From: Pseudomonas sp. NBRC 111124
GTDB lineage: Bacteria; Pseudomonadota; Gammaproteobacteria; Pseudomonadales; Pseudomonadaceae
DNA: 42,147 bases
Reading direction: 5' to 3'
NCBI RefSeq assembly: GCF_001320245.1
Contig: NZ_BCBA01000071.1
Span: 1 to 42,147, forward strand
Shown piece by piece: positions 24,998-33,586 of this stretch (position 1 is the stretch's first letter; each line of letters begins with the position of its first letter). Under the pieces are notes generated by a model. It saw only the letters and a list, made by a program, of their open reading frames with translations. It ran no database searches and was not told the origin of the DNA. Position numbers and translations under genes: made by a program.

Positions 24998-25660
24998 GAT
25001 GCCGTAGCGGAACGAGTTGACCATGTGCAGCACCGGGTTGGCCAACGAGACGGTCTGCCAGAATGGCGGCAGCAGGTTGATCGAATAGAACACCCCGCCC
25101 AGGTAGGTCAGCGGCGTGAGCACGAAGGTCGGAATGATCGAGATGTCGTCGAAGTTGCGGGCAAACACCGCGTTGACGAAGCCCAGCAGCGAGAAGATGG
25201 TGGCAGTAAACAGCACCACGACCACGGTCACGCCCAGGTGATGCACCTGCAGGTCGGTGAAGAACATCGACAGGATGGTCACGATCACCCCCACCGCCAG
25301 ACCGCGCAGCACGCCACCCAGCACGTAGCCGACCAGGATGGTGTGCGGCGATACCGGCGACACCATCAGCTCTTCGATCGAGCGCTGGAACTTGCTGCCG
25401 AAAAAGCTCGACACCACGTTGCCGTATGAGTTGGTGATCACCGACATCATGATCAGCCCCGGCACGATGTACTGCATGTAGGTGAAGCCGCCCATATCGC
25501 CGATCTGCCGGCCGATCAGGTTACCGAAGATGACGAAGTACAAGACCATGGTGATCGCCGGCGGCAGCAGGGTCTGCGGCCAGATACGCAGGAAGCGCCG
25601 CACTTCGCGGTAGACGATGGTCTGCAGGGCGACCCAGTTGGTGCGCAGTTCCACACTCAT
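24881..25660 (-). CDS. ABC-2 type exporter permease (YadH-like)
   Basis: 259-residue inner-membrane permease of the ABC-2 family, resembling E. coli YadH. Six hydrophobic segments are visible, including LLPPAITMVLYFVIFGNLIG and FVLTPLTYLGGVFYSINLLPPFW, the latter being the conserved family motif. The ATG at 25660 overlaps the ATPase stop (ATGA), so the two are co-translated as one exporter. The substrate is unknown. Its 3' end overlaps the convergent DUF2062 gene by 117 nt. Confidence 0.92.
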   Translation of the reverse strand: MSVELRTNWVALQTIVYREVRRFLRIWPQTLLPPAITMVLYFVIFGNLIGRQIGDMGGFTYMQYIVPGLIMMSVITNSYGNVVSSFFGSKFQRSIEELMVSPVSPHTILVGYVLGGVLRGLAVGVIVTILSMFFTDLQVHHLGVTVVVVLFTATIFSLLGFVNAVFARNFDDISIIPTFVLTPLTYLGGVFYSINLLPPFWQTVSLANPVLHMVNSFRYGILGVSDISIGTAITFMLVATAVLYVLCVRLLVSGRGMRA

Positions 25661-26589
25661 ACGGCCACCTTCGACAGGTTTTTTTCCACCAGGGACACGA
25701 ACAGCTCCTCAAGTCGGTTGGTCTTGTTGCGCAGGCTCTGCACTTCGATGTGCTGCAGCGCCAACTGGCCGAACAACGCCGTGATGCCGATGTCCTTGTC
25801 CACTTGCACTTCCAGCGTGTGCGGGGTCAGCAGCCGGCACGGGTACCCCTGCAGCACAGGCGCGCTGGTCAGGTCCTGCTTGAGGTCGAGCACGAAGGTT
25901 TCGACGTGCAGCTTGCCCAGCAGCTGGCGCATGCTGGTGTTTTCGACGATGGTGCCGTGGTCGATGATGCCGATGTTACGGCACAGCTGCTCAGCCTCTT
26001 CCAGGTAGTGGGTGGTGAGGATGATGGTGATACCTTTCTGGTTCAGCTCGGTGAGGAAGCTCCACATCGAACGGCGCAGCTCGATGTCCACGCCGGCAGT
26101 GGGTTCGTCGAGGATCAACAGGCGCGGTTCGTGGATCAGCGCCCGGGCGATCATCAAACGGCGCTTCATGCCGCCGGACAGCGAACGCGAAGGCACATCA
26201 CGCTTGTCCCACAGGCCCAGCTGGGTCAGGTACTGCTCGGCGCGCTCCTTGGCCACTTTGGCCGGGATACCGTAATAGCCCGCCTGGGTCACGACGATGT
26301 CGAAGCACTTCTCGAATTGGTTGAAGTTGAACTCCTGCGGCACCACGCCCAGGCAACGCTTGAGCGCCGAAGGCTCGCGGTCCAGGTCGTGGCCGAACAC
26401 GTTGACCGTGCCGCTGGTCTTGTTGACCAGGGTCGAGAGGATGCCAATAGTGGTGGATTTGCCGGCGCCGTTGGGGCCGAGCAAGGCGAAGAAGTCGCCT
26501 TCGGCAACGTCCAGGTCGATGCCCTTGAGGGCCTGGAAACCGTTGCCGTAGGTCTTGGTCAGCTGTCGGATGGACAGGGCGGAACTCAT
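25657..26589 (-). CDS. ABC transporter ATP-binding protein (YadG-like)
   Basis: 310-residue ATPase. Walker A is GPNGAGKST at ~38-46, the Q-loop VVPQEFNFN, signature LSGGMKRRL, Walker B RLLILDEPTAGVD and the H-loop TTHYLEEAEQ. The C-terminal ~80 residues form an accessory domain ending NKTNRLEELFVSLVEKN. It energises the adjacent permease; this pair is close to E. coli YadGH. The ATG at 26589 has only a weak ribosome site. The 145-nt region upstream holds three inverted repeats. Confidence 0.93.
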   Translation of the reverse strand: MSSALSIRQLTKTYGNGFQALKGIDLDVAEGDFFALLGPNGAGKSTTIGILSTLVNKTSGTVNVFGHDLDREPSALKRCLGVVPQEFNFNQFEKCFDIVVTQAGYYGIPAKVAKERAEQYLTQLGLWDKRDVPSRSLSGGMKRRLMIARALIHEPRLLILDEPTAGVDIELRRSMWSFLTELNQKGITIILTTHYLEEAEQLCRNIGIIDHGTIVENTSMRQLLGKLHVETFVLDLKQDLTSAPVLQGYPCRLLTPHTLEVQVDKDIGITALFGQLALQHIEVQSLRNKTNRLEELFVSLVEKNLSKVAV

Positions 26590-26636
26590 AGCGGGTCACT
26601 TACCGAAGAAAAAGGTGCAGGACACGCCAGGCAAAG

Positions 26637-26714
26637 TCACTGGCGCAGTGAGTGCGGCCAATGGTGCTTGGCCTGGCCGCACAAGTACAGTCATGTGTAT
26701 TGATAGTGACTATC
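26637..26714. repeat. Three inverted repeats upstream of the ABC exporter
   Basis: Between gst and the ABC ATPase lie TCACT-N5-AGTGA (26637-26651), a perfect 9-bp repeat GTGCGGCCA-N13-TGGCCGCAC (26652-26682), and the dyad GATAGT-g-ACTATC (26702-26714). None is followed by a T-run on the minus strand. The large one may end gst transcripts weakly; the smaller dyads are operator-sized. Which protein binds, if any, is unknown. Confidence 0.5.
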
Positions 26715-26734
26715 GAAACAGCCGAGGTGTTCGA

Positions 26735-27358
26735 TCAGGTCAGCGCCGTCATCACTGCAGCCTGGTAGGCCGGGCGGGCCTTGAGGCGCTCGTACCAGGC
26801 TTCCAGGTGGCGCATGGCCGGGCGCTCGATAGGCATTTCGAACCACGCGTAGACGAAGCTACCCAGTGGGATGTCACCCATGCCGATCTGGTCACCGGAG
26901 AGGTACGGCTGTTTGGCCAGGGTTTCGTCAGCGATGGCCAGCAACTGGGCACATTGCTTGTATGCGGCATTGATTGCCACCCAGTCGCGCTGGTCTTCCG
27001 GGGTACGCAGCAGGCCCCAAAACAGCGGGCGGAACGGGCCGGCGAAGGACGAGGTGGTCCAGTCCATCCACTTGTCGGCCAGGGCGCGCTGGCGCGGGTC
27101 TTCCAGATACCAGCCCTGCTCAGCACCGTATTCAGCGCACAGGTAGCGGACGATGGTGTTGGACTCCCAGAGGGTCAGGTCGCCATCTTCGAGCATCGGC
27201 ACCAGGCCATTGGGGTTGCGCGCACGGTAATGCGGCTCGTTGACCACGCCGAAGGCACCACCGGCATCGATCGACTCGAAATCCAGGCCCAGTTCGTGGG
27301 CGATCCACAGCGCCTTGCGTACATTGCTCGAATTCTTGCGGCCCCAGATCTTCAGCAT
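26735..27358 (-). CDS. Glutathione S-transferase (GstB-like)
   Basis: 207-residue cytosolic glutathione transferase. The thioredoxin-like N-domain begins MLKIWGRKNSSNVRKALW, with the glutathione-site serine in the NSSNV loop. NPNGLVPMLEDGDLTLWESNTIVRYL contains the cis-Pro and the Glu-Ser pair. The helical C-domain follows, with GMGDIPLGSFVY. Residue by residue it resembles E. coli GstB (YliJ), which acts on bromoacetate and iodoacetamide. I chose the ATG at 27358 because AAGGA lies upstream; the open frame to 27544 is not protein-like. It is the last core gene before GC drops. Confidence 0.92.
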   Translation of the reverse strand: MLKIWGRKNSSNVRKALWIAHELGLDFESIDAGGAFGVVNEPHYRARNPNGLVPMLEDGDLTLWESNTIVRYLCAEYGAEQGWYLEDPRQRALADKWMDWTTSSFAGPFRPLFWGLLRTPEDQRDWVAINAAYKQCAQLLAIADETLAKQPYLSGDQIGMGDIPLGSFVYAWFEMPIERPAMRHLEAWYERLKARPAYQAAVMTALT

Positions 27359-27543
27359 GGCAATGTCCTTATGCATGAGTGCAGAGGCCGGCAGTGTACT
27401 GCAATCGCCCTTCATTATCGATATTGAATGCAACAATCGAGAGCATGCAAAGCACATGCTTGAGTTTAACTGGTAAAAATGCCAGTAGACGCGCAATCCA
27501 TAGAATCCAATACTCCAGAAATACATAACCTGAAGACTACACA

Positions 27544-28953
27544 ATGAACACGCCCGCTCAAGAACTTAACCCAGAATGGGTTCTTTATGGATTCTGCCCG
27601 ATCGACGCAGTCCATCAGCGTTGGAAAACTTTTTATCAAAACAACTCAACGAACACGCTACATAATGAAGTTATCACCACCAAACGAGACCTGATTACAG
27701 GTGAACGCTGGGAAAGAAGCTCAATACACCTGGGGCCGACAATACATGAATACGACACCTACCTTCGTAACGTCACCATCCGCCGTCGAGTAGCAAAAGA
27801 TAGCCGTATCGTGACCACTAAAAACAAAGGGATGAAAGGAAGCACCATCAAAGAACTCAGTGACTACGGGCCCAGAGATGAAAGCACACTCACATTCATC
27901 CTCGACCTGGACAGCAGCTACCTGACACTCGAATATAACGACCTCGCCGACGTGAGTTGGCATTGGAAAAAGACGCCCCGACTGTCCTGGACCGGCGCCG
28001 CCCAGGACTTGGCAATTTTTGAAAAACACTATGCAGAGCAGAAGAAAACGCTCTTGACCCGCCTGCCACTGGGGAGGCGCAAACTGAATCTTTGGATTTA
28101 CGTTGATTTCAACATAAACGATGACCTGCAGTGGCTGGCCTACACATTGCCCTCCACCCCACCGATCGATATAGGTTGGTTCCCCGGTATCATCTTGCCC
28201 CCCCTCGGCTGGGTGTATATGGGTGGTGGCATGATGTACACGGATCTATTCCTGGCAAGCTTCGCTAGTGTCGACCCCAACAACATGAGCGACAGCAACC
28301 TTGGCAATACGCCTGAGCCCTTGCGAACGGTTCCGCTGGCCACGATCATTTCCTCTACAGCAGGGCCACAGAAGCTGGCAGCCACTCCGCAATCTGCCAA
28401 ACCTAGCTGGAGTGTCGAACAGCCGAGCGCAGGATCCATCAAGACCATTGACGGCGCTCAGCACTATCAGCCCCCAGGCGACCTAAGCCCCAACGCAATA
28501 GCCAACCCCGATTGCAAGACCCTCATCCCCGCCATGCTCAAGAGCAGCACGCGACAGATATCTCTGCCGGCAGTGGCCGATATCGTCAAGGCAACCACCA
28601 GTAGCAGTGAAGCCTACGCCACCTGGGTATCGGAATACTTCGCTCAAACGCACTATTTCAAGGCCACGAAAAAATCGGGCAAACTGCAGCTGTCGATGTA
28701 CTACACCTCGTTGACAGGCGTTGAAAGGCCCGTGCCATTGCCAAACATCAGCTGGCACGTCCTGGCAGGCAACGGCAAGGTCAATAGCCAAGGACTATTC
28801 ACGCCTGACAGCGACGCACCGTCACTCTGCACGGTGATAATGGCCGTGGATGTGGACAAGACCGAGGAAAAAGAAAGCTGGTACTGGGCCATGACCATCA
28901 TTCCACACCCGTTCATAGAGGTAGACGCCATGCTCGAGCTTTTCAGCGACTAG
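27544..28953 (+). CDS. Hypothetical protein with a C-terminal Ig-like segment
   Basis: 469 residues; family not recognised. No signal peptide is seen. The N-terminal ~170 residues are rich in charged and aromatic residues (FILDLDSSYLTLEYNDLADVSWHWK); a hydrophobic Pro/Gly/Met-rich stretch (IDIGWFPGIILPPLGWVYMGGGMMY) lies near 200-235. The middle is polar, Ser/Pro-rich. The C-terminal segment (SWHVLAGNGKVNSQGLFTPDSDAP then TVIMAVDV) resembles bacterial Ig-like (BIG-type) repeats; that is an inference from pattern. GC is low: a hand count of 27601-27660 gives 25 of 60. It sits between core genes gst and fadE, so looks acquired. The ATG at 27544 has no clear ribosome site; codon use supports it being real. 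Confidence 0.75.
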   Translation: MNTPAQELNPEWVLYGFCPIDAVHQRWKTFYQNNSTNTLHNEVITTKRDLITGERWERSSIHLGPTIHEYDTYLRNVTIRRRVAKDSRIVTTKNKGMKGSTIKELSDYGPRDESTLTFILDLDSSYLTLEYNDLADVSWHWKKTPRLSWTGAAQDLAIFEKHYAEQKKTLLTRLPLGRRKLNLWIYVDFNINDDLQWLAYTLPSTPPIDIGWFPGIILPPLGWVYMGGGMMYTDLFLASFASVDPNNMSDSNLGNTPEPLRTVPLATIISSTAGPQKLAATPQSAKPSWSVEQPSAGSIKTIDGAQHYQPPGDLSPNAIANPDCKTLIPAMLKSSTRQISLPAVADIVKATTSSSEAYATWVSEYFAQTHYFKATKKSGKLQLSMYYTSLTGVERPVPLPNISWHVLAGNGKVNSQGLFTPDSDAPSLCTVIMAVDVDKTEEKESWYWAMTIIPHPFIEVDAMLELFSD

Positions 28954-29100
28954 CAACATTACCTGGCGACCATGCCTGCGCCACCGGACCACAGCGAACT
29001 CCTCCAGCCATACTCTGTCACTGTTTTGAGCAGGCCTTTGCAGCAAGGCTGTCTACGCTTGTTGCATCGGCTTGAAGCCCTCGGTCACGGAGAAAAGACT

Positions 29101-31548
29101 ATGTTGCTGTTGTGGTTGGCGGTCATGGTACTAGGTGCAGCCTATCTAACTCACCGGCGCTTGCCGCCCTTGCAGATACTCGGCGCGGTAGCGGTCTACG
29201 TGCTGCTGATGGGCCTGTTCGGCAACGCACCCGCCTGGCTGTTGACGCTGCTGTCGCTGGTGCTGGCGCTGAAAATCGCGTTACTCATGCTGCCGCAGTG
29301 GCGCCGCCAGGTGCTCACCCGCCCTGTCTTCAACTGGTTCCGTCGCACGCTGCCGCCCATGTCGCAGACCGAGCGCGAGGCAATCGACGCCGGGACCGTG
29401 TGGTGGGACGGCGAACTGTTCAGCGGTCGCCCGCACTGGCAAACCTTGCTCGACTACCCGTCACCCACGCTGACGGAAGAAGAGCAGGCGTTCATCGATG
29501 GCCCCACCGAGCAGCTCTGCGCCATGGTCAGCGACTGGCAGATCGGCCAGGACCTGGACCTGCCACCCGAGGCCTGGGCGCATATCAAGTCCCAGGGCTT
29601 CTTCGCCCTGATCATCCCAAAAGAATACGGCGGCAAAGGCTTCTCGGCCTATGCCCATTCCCAAGTCGCGATGAAGCTGGCCACCCGCAGCGGCGACCTG
29701 GCATCTACCGTGATGGTGCCCAACTCCCTCGGCCCCGCCGAACTGCTGCTGCACTACGGCACCGACGAGCAGCGCAACCACTACCTGCCACGCCTGGCAC
29801 GAGCCGAAGAGATCCCTTGCTTCGCCCTTACCGGCCCCATGGCGGGCTCCGACGCTGGCGCCATGCCCGACACCGGAGTGATCTGCCAAGGGCAGTGGCA
29901 GGGCGAAACCGTGATCGGCCTGCGCCTGAACTGGGAGAAGCGCTATATCACCCTGGGCCCCGTCGCCACCTTGCTGGGCCTCGCATTCAAAGCCTACGAC
30001 CCGGACCACCTGCTGGGTAATCGCGTGGAACTAGGTATCAGCCTGGCATTGATCCCCACCGATACGCCGGGCGTGGAAATCGGCAAACGTCACCTGCCCC
30101 TCGGTGCCGCATTCATGAATGGTCCCAACAGCGGCAAGGATGTCTTCATACCACTGGACTTCCTCATCGGCGGCAAGGATATGCTCGGCAAGGGCTGGAT
30201 GATGCTGATGAACTGCTTGTCGGTGGGCCGTTCGATCTCCCTGCCGGCAGTCGGCACTGGCGCGGCCAAATACACCAGCCTGGTGACAGGGCAATACGCC
30301 CGCATACGCGAACAGTTCAACGTACCGCTGGCCGCGTTCGAGGGCATCCAGGAGTCTCTGGCGCGCATCGGTGGTAACGCCTGGCTGATGGACAGTGCTC
30401 GCCTGCTGACCACCAAGGCGGTGGATCTGGGTGAGAAACCCTCGGTGCTGTCGGCCATCCTCAAGTACCACCTCACCGAGCGCGGCCGCGAATGCATCCG
30501 CCACGCCATGGACGTGCATGGCGGCAAGGGCATCATCATGGGGCCCAACAACTACTTGGGGCGAAACTGGCAAGGCGCGCCAATTTTCATCACGGTCGAA
30601 GGCGCCAACATTCTCTCGCGCAACTTGATGATCTTCGGCCAGGGCGCCATTCGTTGCCACCCGTTCGTACTCAAAGAAATGGCCCTCGCCGGGCGTGAGG
30701 ACCATGACCAGGCGCTTGGCGAATTCGATGACCTGTTGATGAAGCACATCCTGTTCGCAATCGGCAACGCCGCCAGCACACTGGTGCTTGGCCTGGGGCT
30801 TGGAGCGCTCGAAAAGGCACCTGGCGACAGGTTGAGCCAAAGCTACTTCCGCGCCCTGAATCGCCAGGCTGCAGCCTTCGCCCTGTTGGCCGACCTGTCG
30901 ATGATGTTGCTGGGCGGGGCGTTGAAGCGCCGTGAGCGGTTGAGTGCCCGCCTGGGCGATGTACTGAGCTACCTGTACCTGTCGTCCGCCGCACTCAAGC
31001 GCTACCACGACCTGGGTTCGCCAGATTACATGCAGCCGTTGCTGCGTTGGGCCATGGAGGAGAGCCTGGGGCAGGCGGAAAGCGCCTTGGACCGTTTGCT
31101 CGACAACTTCCCCAACCGCTTCGTCGGCTGCGCCTTGCGCGTGCTGGTGTTCCCGTTTGGACGCCGCCACACCGGGCCGAGCGACGGACTGGATGCCGAA
31201 GTGGCCGAGTTGCTGGGGCGCCGCAAGGGCGACCCCGCCCTGGAGCAGCTACTGGCCGGCTGTTTCCGGCCTGAGGCCGATGACGATGCGGTGGCTGCGT
31301 TGCAGCGTGCGTGCGATGCACTGGACGAAACTGCCCCCTTGCACAAACGGTTGTCCCAGGCACTCAAGGACGGTGCCGTGCAACCCGCGCCAGGGCAGTG
31401 TCCGATCAAAGCTGCAGTGCAAGCGGGCGTGCTTCAAGAGCAAGAAGGTCAGCAGCTGCAAGCCGCAGAGCAGGCACGCCGAGCGGTGATCGCAGTGGAT
31501 GCCTTCGACAAACAACAGCTGCAGCCCATACAAGGCCAGATACGCTGA
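29101..31548 (+). CDS. fadE: Acyl-CoA dehydrogenase FadE
   Basis: 815-residue flavoprotein doing the first step of fatty acid beta-oxidation, acyl-CoA to trans-2-enoyl-CoA. Two or three N-terminal membrane helices (LLLWLAVMVLGAAYLT to ~70) anchor it. The dehydrogenase domain follows (GFFALIIPKEYGGKGFSAYA, FALTGPMAGSDAGAMPDTG, VHGGKGIIMGPNNYLGRNW), then the FadE-type C-terminal domain. The length equals E. coli FadE (814). I chose the ATG at 29101 with GGAG 10 nt upstream; the frame is open to 28972 but adds residues without family likeness. It is flanked by low-GC genes but has core composition. Confidence 0.95.
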   Translation: MLLLWLAVMVLGAAYLTHRRLPPLQILGAVAVYVLLMGLFGNAPAWLLTLLSLVLALKIALLMLPQWRRQVLTRPVFNWFRRTLPPMSQTEREAIDAGTVWWDGELFSGRPHWQTLLDYPSPTLTEEEQAFIDGPTEQLCAMVSDWQIGQDLDLPPEAWAHIKSQGFFALIIPKEYGGKGFSAYAHSQVAMKLATRSGDLASTVMVPNSLGPAELLLHYGTDEQRNHYLPRLARAEEIPCFALTGPMAGSDAGAMPDTGVICQGQWQGETVIGLRLNWEKRYITLGPVATLLGLAFKAYDPDHLLGNRVELGISLALIPTDTPGVEIGKRHLPLGAAFMNGPNSGKDVFIPLDFLIGGKDMLGKGWMMLMNCLSVGRSISLPAVGTGAAKYTSLVTGQYARIREQFNVPLAAFEGIQESLARIGGNAWLMDSARLLTTKAVDLGEKPSVLSAILKYHLTERGRECIRHAMDVHGGKGIIMGPNNYLGRNWQGAPIFITVEGANILSRNLMIFGQGAIRCHPFVLKEMALAGREDHDQALGEFDDLLMKHILFAIGNAASTLVLGLGLGALEKAPGDRLSQSYFRALNRQAAAFALLADLSMMLLGGALKRRERLSARLGDVLSYLYLSSAALKRYHDLGSPDYMQPLLRWAMEESLGQAESALDRLLDNFPNRFVGCALRVLVFPFGRRHTGPSDGLDAEVAELLGRRKGDPALEQLLAGCFRPEADDDAVAALQRACDALDETAPLHKRLSQALKDGAVQPAPGQCPIKAAVQAGVLQEQEGQQLQAAEQARRAVIAVDAFDKQQLQPIQGQIR

Positions 31549-31558
31549 CCAGGCATCA

Positions 31559-31583
31559 GACAGGGCCGCCACGCGGCCTTGTC
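31559..31583. other. Hairpin after fadE
   Basis: GACAGGGCCGC (31559-31569) pairs with GCGGCCTTGTC (31573-31583), 11 pairs with one G-U, around a CAC loop. It begins 10 nt after the fadE stop. No U-tract follows, so it may be a processing or weak termination site between fadE and the small downstream gene. Confidence 0.5.
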
Positions 31584-31648
31584 AGCCTTCCACCTGGCCA
31601 CAACCCACGTATACTTCGCGCCCGTTTCAACATTTCGAGGACCTCACC

Positions 31649-32059
31649 ATGGCCACCCCCAACCTGGACTATCACCTGCAACTGCTACACCACCTGCGCA
31701 CTATTCTGGTTGCCCTGGGTGAAGCCGACCAGGTACCAGAGGAAAGCCACGCCCTGTTCCTCGAACGCTTCGACGAACTGCTCACCTTGCTCCCTCAAGA
31801 CCCGCTGGAAAGCCAATATCTGGGCCAGGACCTGATCTGCCAGGTCATTCAGCGCTACCCGCAAATTGCCCATCTGGTACCCCGTGACCTGCTGTGGTTC
31901 TTCGGTGGCGACTGCCTGCACTTCATGCCTGACGAAGAGCTGGCGCTTTATCAAAGCCTGGAAGAGCGTCGCTACGAAGCCGAGCAACGCGGTGAGCCCT
32001 TTGACTGGCATCAGCAAAAGCAGCTTTTCAGCCAAGCAGGCCAGCCCACCGATGACTGA
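31649..32059 (+). CDS. Conserved hypothetical protein downstream of fadE
   Basis: 136-residue acidic soluble protein, MATPNLDYHLQLLHHLRTILVALGEADQVPEESHALFLERF at the start. It is largely helical by composition, with a well-kept IAHLVPRDLLWFFGGDCLHFMPDEE segment. I recall a small gene like this next to fadE in other pseudomonads, but no function is known to me. The ATG at 31649 has AGGA about 9 nt upstream. The open frame back to 31499 overlaps fadE. It lies 100 nt after fadE, on the same strand. Confidence 0.8.
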   Translation: MATPNLDYHLQLLHHLRTILVALGEADQVPEESHALFLERFDELLTLLPQDPLESQYLGQDLICQVIQRYPQIAHLVPRDLLWFFGGDCLHFMPDEELALYQSLEERRYEAEQRGEPFDWHQQKQLFSQAGQPTDD

Positions 32060-32151
32060 AACCTGTGGCACTCACAGGCAAACGAATGATCCACAGCAGA
32101 TGCTGATTTAACTTACATACCCGCCCCCTCCGCCCTCCTAAGCTCCCCGTC

Positions 32152-32218
32152 CCGGCTGGTTACACAAGACCAGCCGGTATCGATAGATCCGGCCTGATGC
32201 ATGTCTTGATGTCAGGCC
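32152..32218. repeat. Two hairpins in the leader of the pilin gene
   Basis: A perfect 9-bp repeat CCGGCTGGT-N8-ACCAGCCGG (32152-32177) is followed by GGCCTGA-N14-TCAGGCC (32191-32218), 28 nt before the pilin ATG. Neither has a T-run. They may form leader RNA structures or mark the edge of the inserted pilin/chaperone pair. Confidence 0.5.
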
Positions 32219-32245
32219 TTCATGTAGACAACGGGGATAACAGAC

Positions 32246-32785
32246 ATGAAAAAGTTACTGGCAACCGCCGCCCTGGCCTTGGGCCTGAGCAGCACGGCAT
32301 TTGCCAACACCGGCTCCATTCATTTTTACGGCCAAATCACCAGCGGCACCTGCTCGATCGACATCATCGACCCGGCAACCGGGGCCAAGCTGGATCGCAT
32401 CCCAATGGGTAATGCCGCCAACGGGCGCTTCAAGGCAATTAACGACGAAGGCAACTCTCGCCCTTTCGCCATGCGCGTCACCCCCGGCACTGGGTGTGAT
32501 ACCTCCACCAACGATGGCTATGTAACCTTCACCGGTGCCTACGGCAATACAGGCACTGCTGGCGAGCTTCACGCGCTGCAAGCAGGTGGGGCAACCAACC
32601 TGGGGCTGGCCATCAAGGACAATACCGGAACCCTGATTGCCAACGGCAGCGAATCCAAGGCTTATGACCTGGACGACGCCAACCCGACCGACATGCTGTT
32701 CTACGCGGCCTACCGCGCCACCGCCATCCCTGTCACGGCAGGCGACGCGAACACGGACGTCAGCTTCGTCTTCGACCTCAAGTAA
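32246..32785 (+). CDS. Type 1 fimbrial major-subunit-like pilin
   Basis: 179-residue chaperone-usher pilin. A signal peptide spans 1-20 (MKKLLATAALALGLSSTAFA, cut before NTGS). The mature chain starts with the family pattern SIHFYGQITSGTCSI, with Cys36 and a second cysteine at 84 for the subunit disulphide. YVTFTGAYGN and the final DVSFVFDLK strand fit the incomplete Ig-like pilin fold completed by a neighbour's donor strand. It is co-oriented with the chaperone 58 nt downstream. No usher or tip adhesin is in the window. Confidence 0.85.
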   Translation: MKKLLATAALALGLSSTAFANTGSIHFYGQITSGTCSIDIIDPATGAKLDRIPMGNAANGRFKAINDEGNSRPFAMRVTPGTGCDTSTNDGYVTFTGAYGNTGTAGELHALQAGGATNLGLAIKDNTGTLIANGSESKAYDLDDANPTDMLFYAAYRATAIPVTAGDANTDVSFVFDLK

Positions 32786-32843
32786 CACCGTTCCAGGCCG
32801 CACGATGTGCGCCTGGATCCACCTGCTACACATGGGCCTTCAC

Positions 32844-33584
32844 ATGAAATCCATCCAACGCTCCCTCGGCTTGCGACAAGCCATGCTCGGCATTTGTCTG
32901 GCCGCTTGCCTACCTGCCGCCGAGGCAGCCCTGACTATCAGTAATACACGCGTGATTCATTCAAGCGATGCACGCAATTCTTCGGTTGTGGTCGCCAATC
33001 CGAGCACCAAGGTTTTCGCCGCCCAGACGTGGGTCAATACCCAAGAGGACGATACCGACACGCCTGTCCCCCTGATTGCCACCCCCGGCCTGTTCCGCCT
33101 GGACCCGGGTATGGAGCAACTTGTTCAGATTCAAAACGTGCCAAACGACCTGCCGACCGACCGGGAATCCCTGTTCTATTTCAACCTGCAAGAGATTCCA
33201 CAAGTAGAAGACCAGGGTGAAAACATGCTGAACATCGCGATGCGCACGCGCATCAAGGTGTTCCATCGTCCAAGCCAGCTACAGGGCCGCCCTGAAGACC
33301 ATGCCAAGCACCTGCAGTGGTCCCTACGCAAGATTGAAGGTGTACCGCATCTGGTGGTGAACAATCCTTCCCCCTACCACTACACCTTCAGCCGCCTCGA
33401 ATTGACCAACGGCGAGCAGACCGAGAAAGTGCGCAGCATGGCCATGGCCGTTCCTTTCGGCGAACAAATCTACCGGCTGAACAGCAACCCCTTGCAGGCG
33501 AAGCTGCAGCTCACCTTCTCCACGATCAATGACTATGGAGTTGCAAGCGCCGCCACTACTACTGCGCTGCAACTCGAAGAATGA
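32844..33584 (+). CDS. Periplasmic fimbrial chaperone (PapD-like)
   Basis: 246-residue PapD-like chaperone that lends a beta strand to pilins in the periplasm. A signal peptide covers about 1-28 (ending LPAAEA). It has the conserved arginine in ISNTRVIHSSDARNSSVVVANPS, the G1-strand lysine pattern RTRIKVFHRP, and LFYFNLQEIP, a clear family mark. The ATG at 32844 is the natural start; the frame open to 32637 overlaps the pilin. It stops 2 nt from the stop of the convergent Ig-like gene, with no terminator between. Confidence 0.9.
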   Translation: MKSIQRSLGLRQAMLGICLAACLPAAEAALTISNTRVIHSSDARNSSVVVANPSTKVFAAQTWVNTQEDDTDTPVPLIATPGLFRLDPGMEQLVQIQNVPNDLPTDRESLFYFNLQEIPQVEDQGENMLNIAMRTRIKVFHRPSQLQGRPEDHAKHLQWSLRKIEGVPHLVVNNPSPYHYTFSRLELTNGEQTEKVRSMAMAVPFGEQIYRLNSNPLQAKLQLTFSTINDYGVASAATTTALQLEE

Positions 33585-33586
33585 AA

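Noticed and set aside
26702..26714. The dyad GATAGTGACTATC as a Fur box
   Set aside because: It matches only the central part of the Fur consensus and neither neighbour is an obvious iron gene; kept only as an unassigned inverted repeat.
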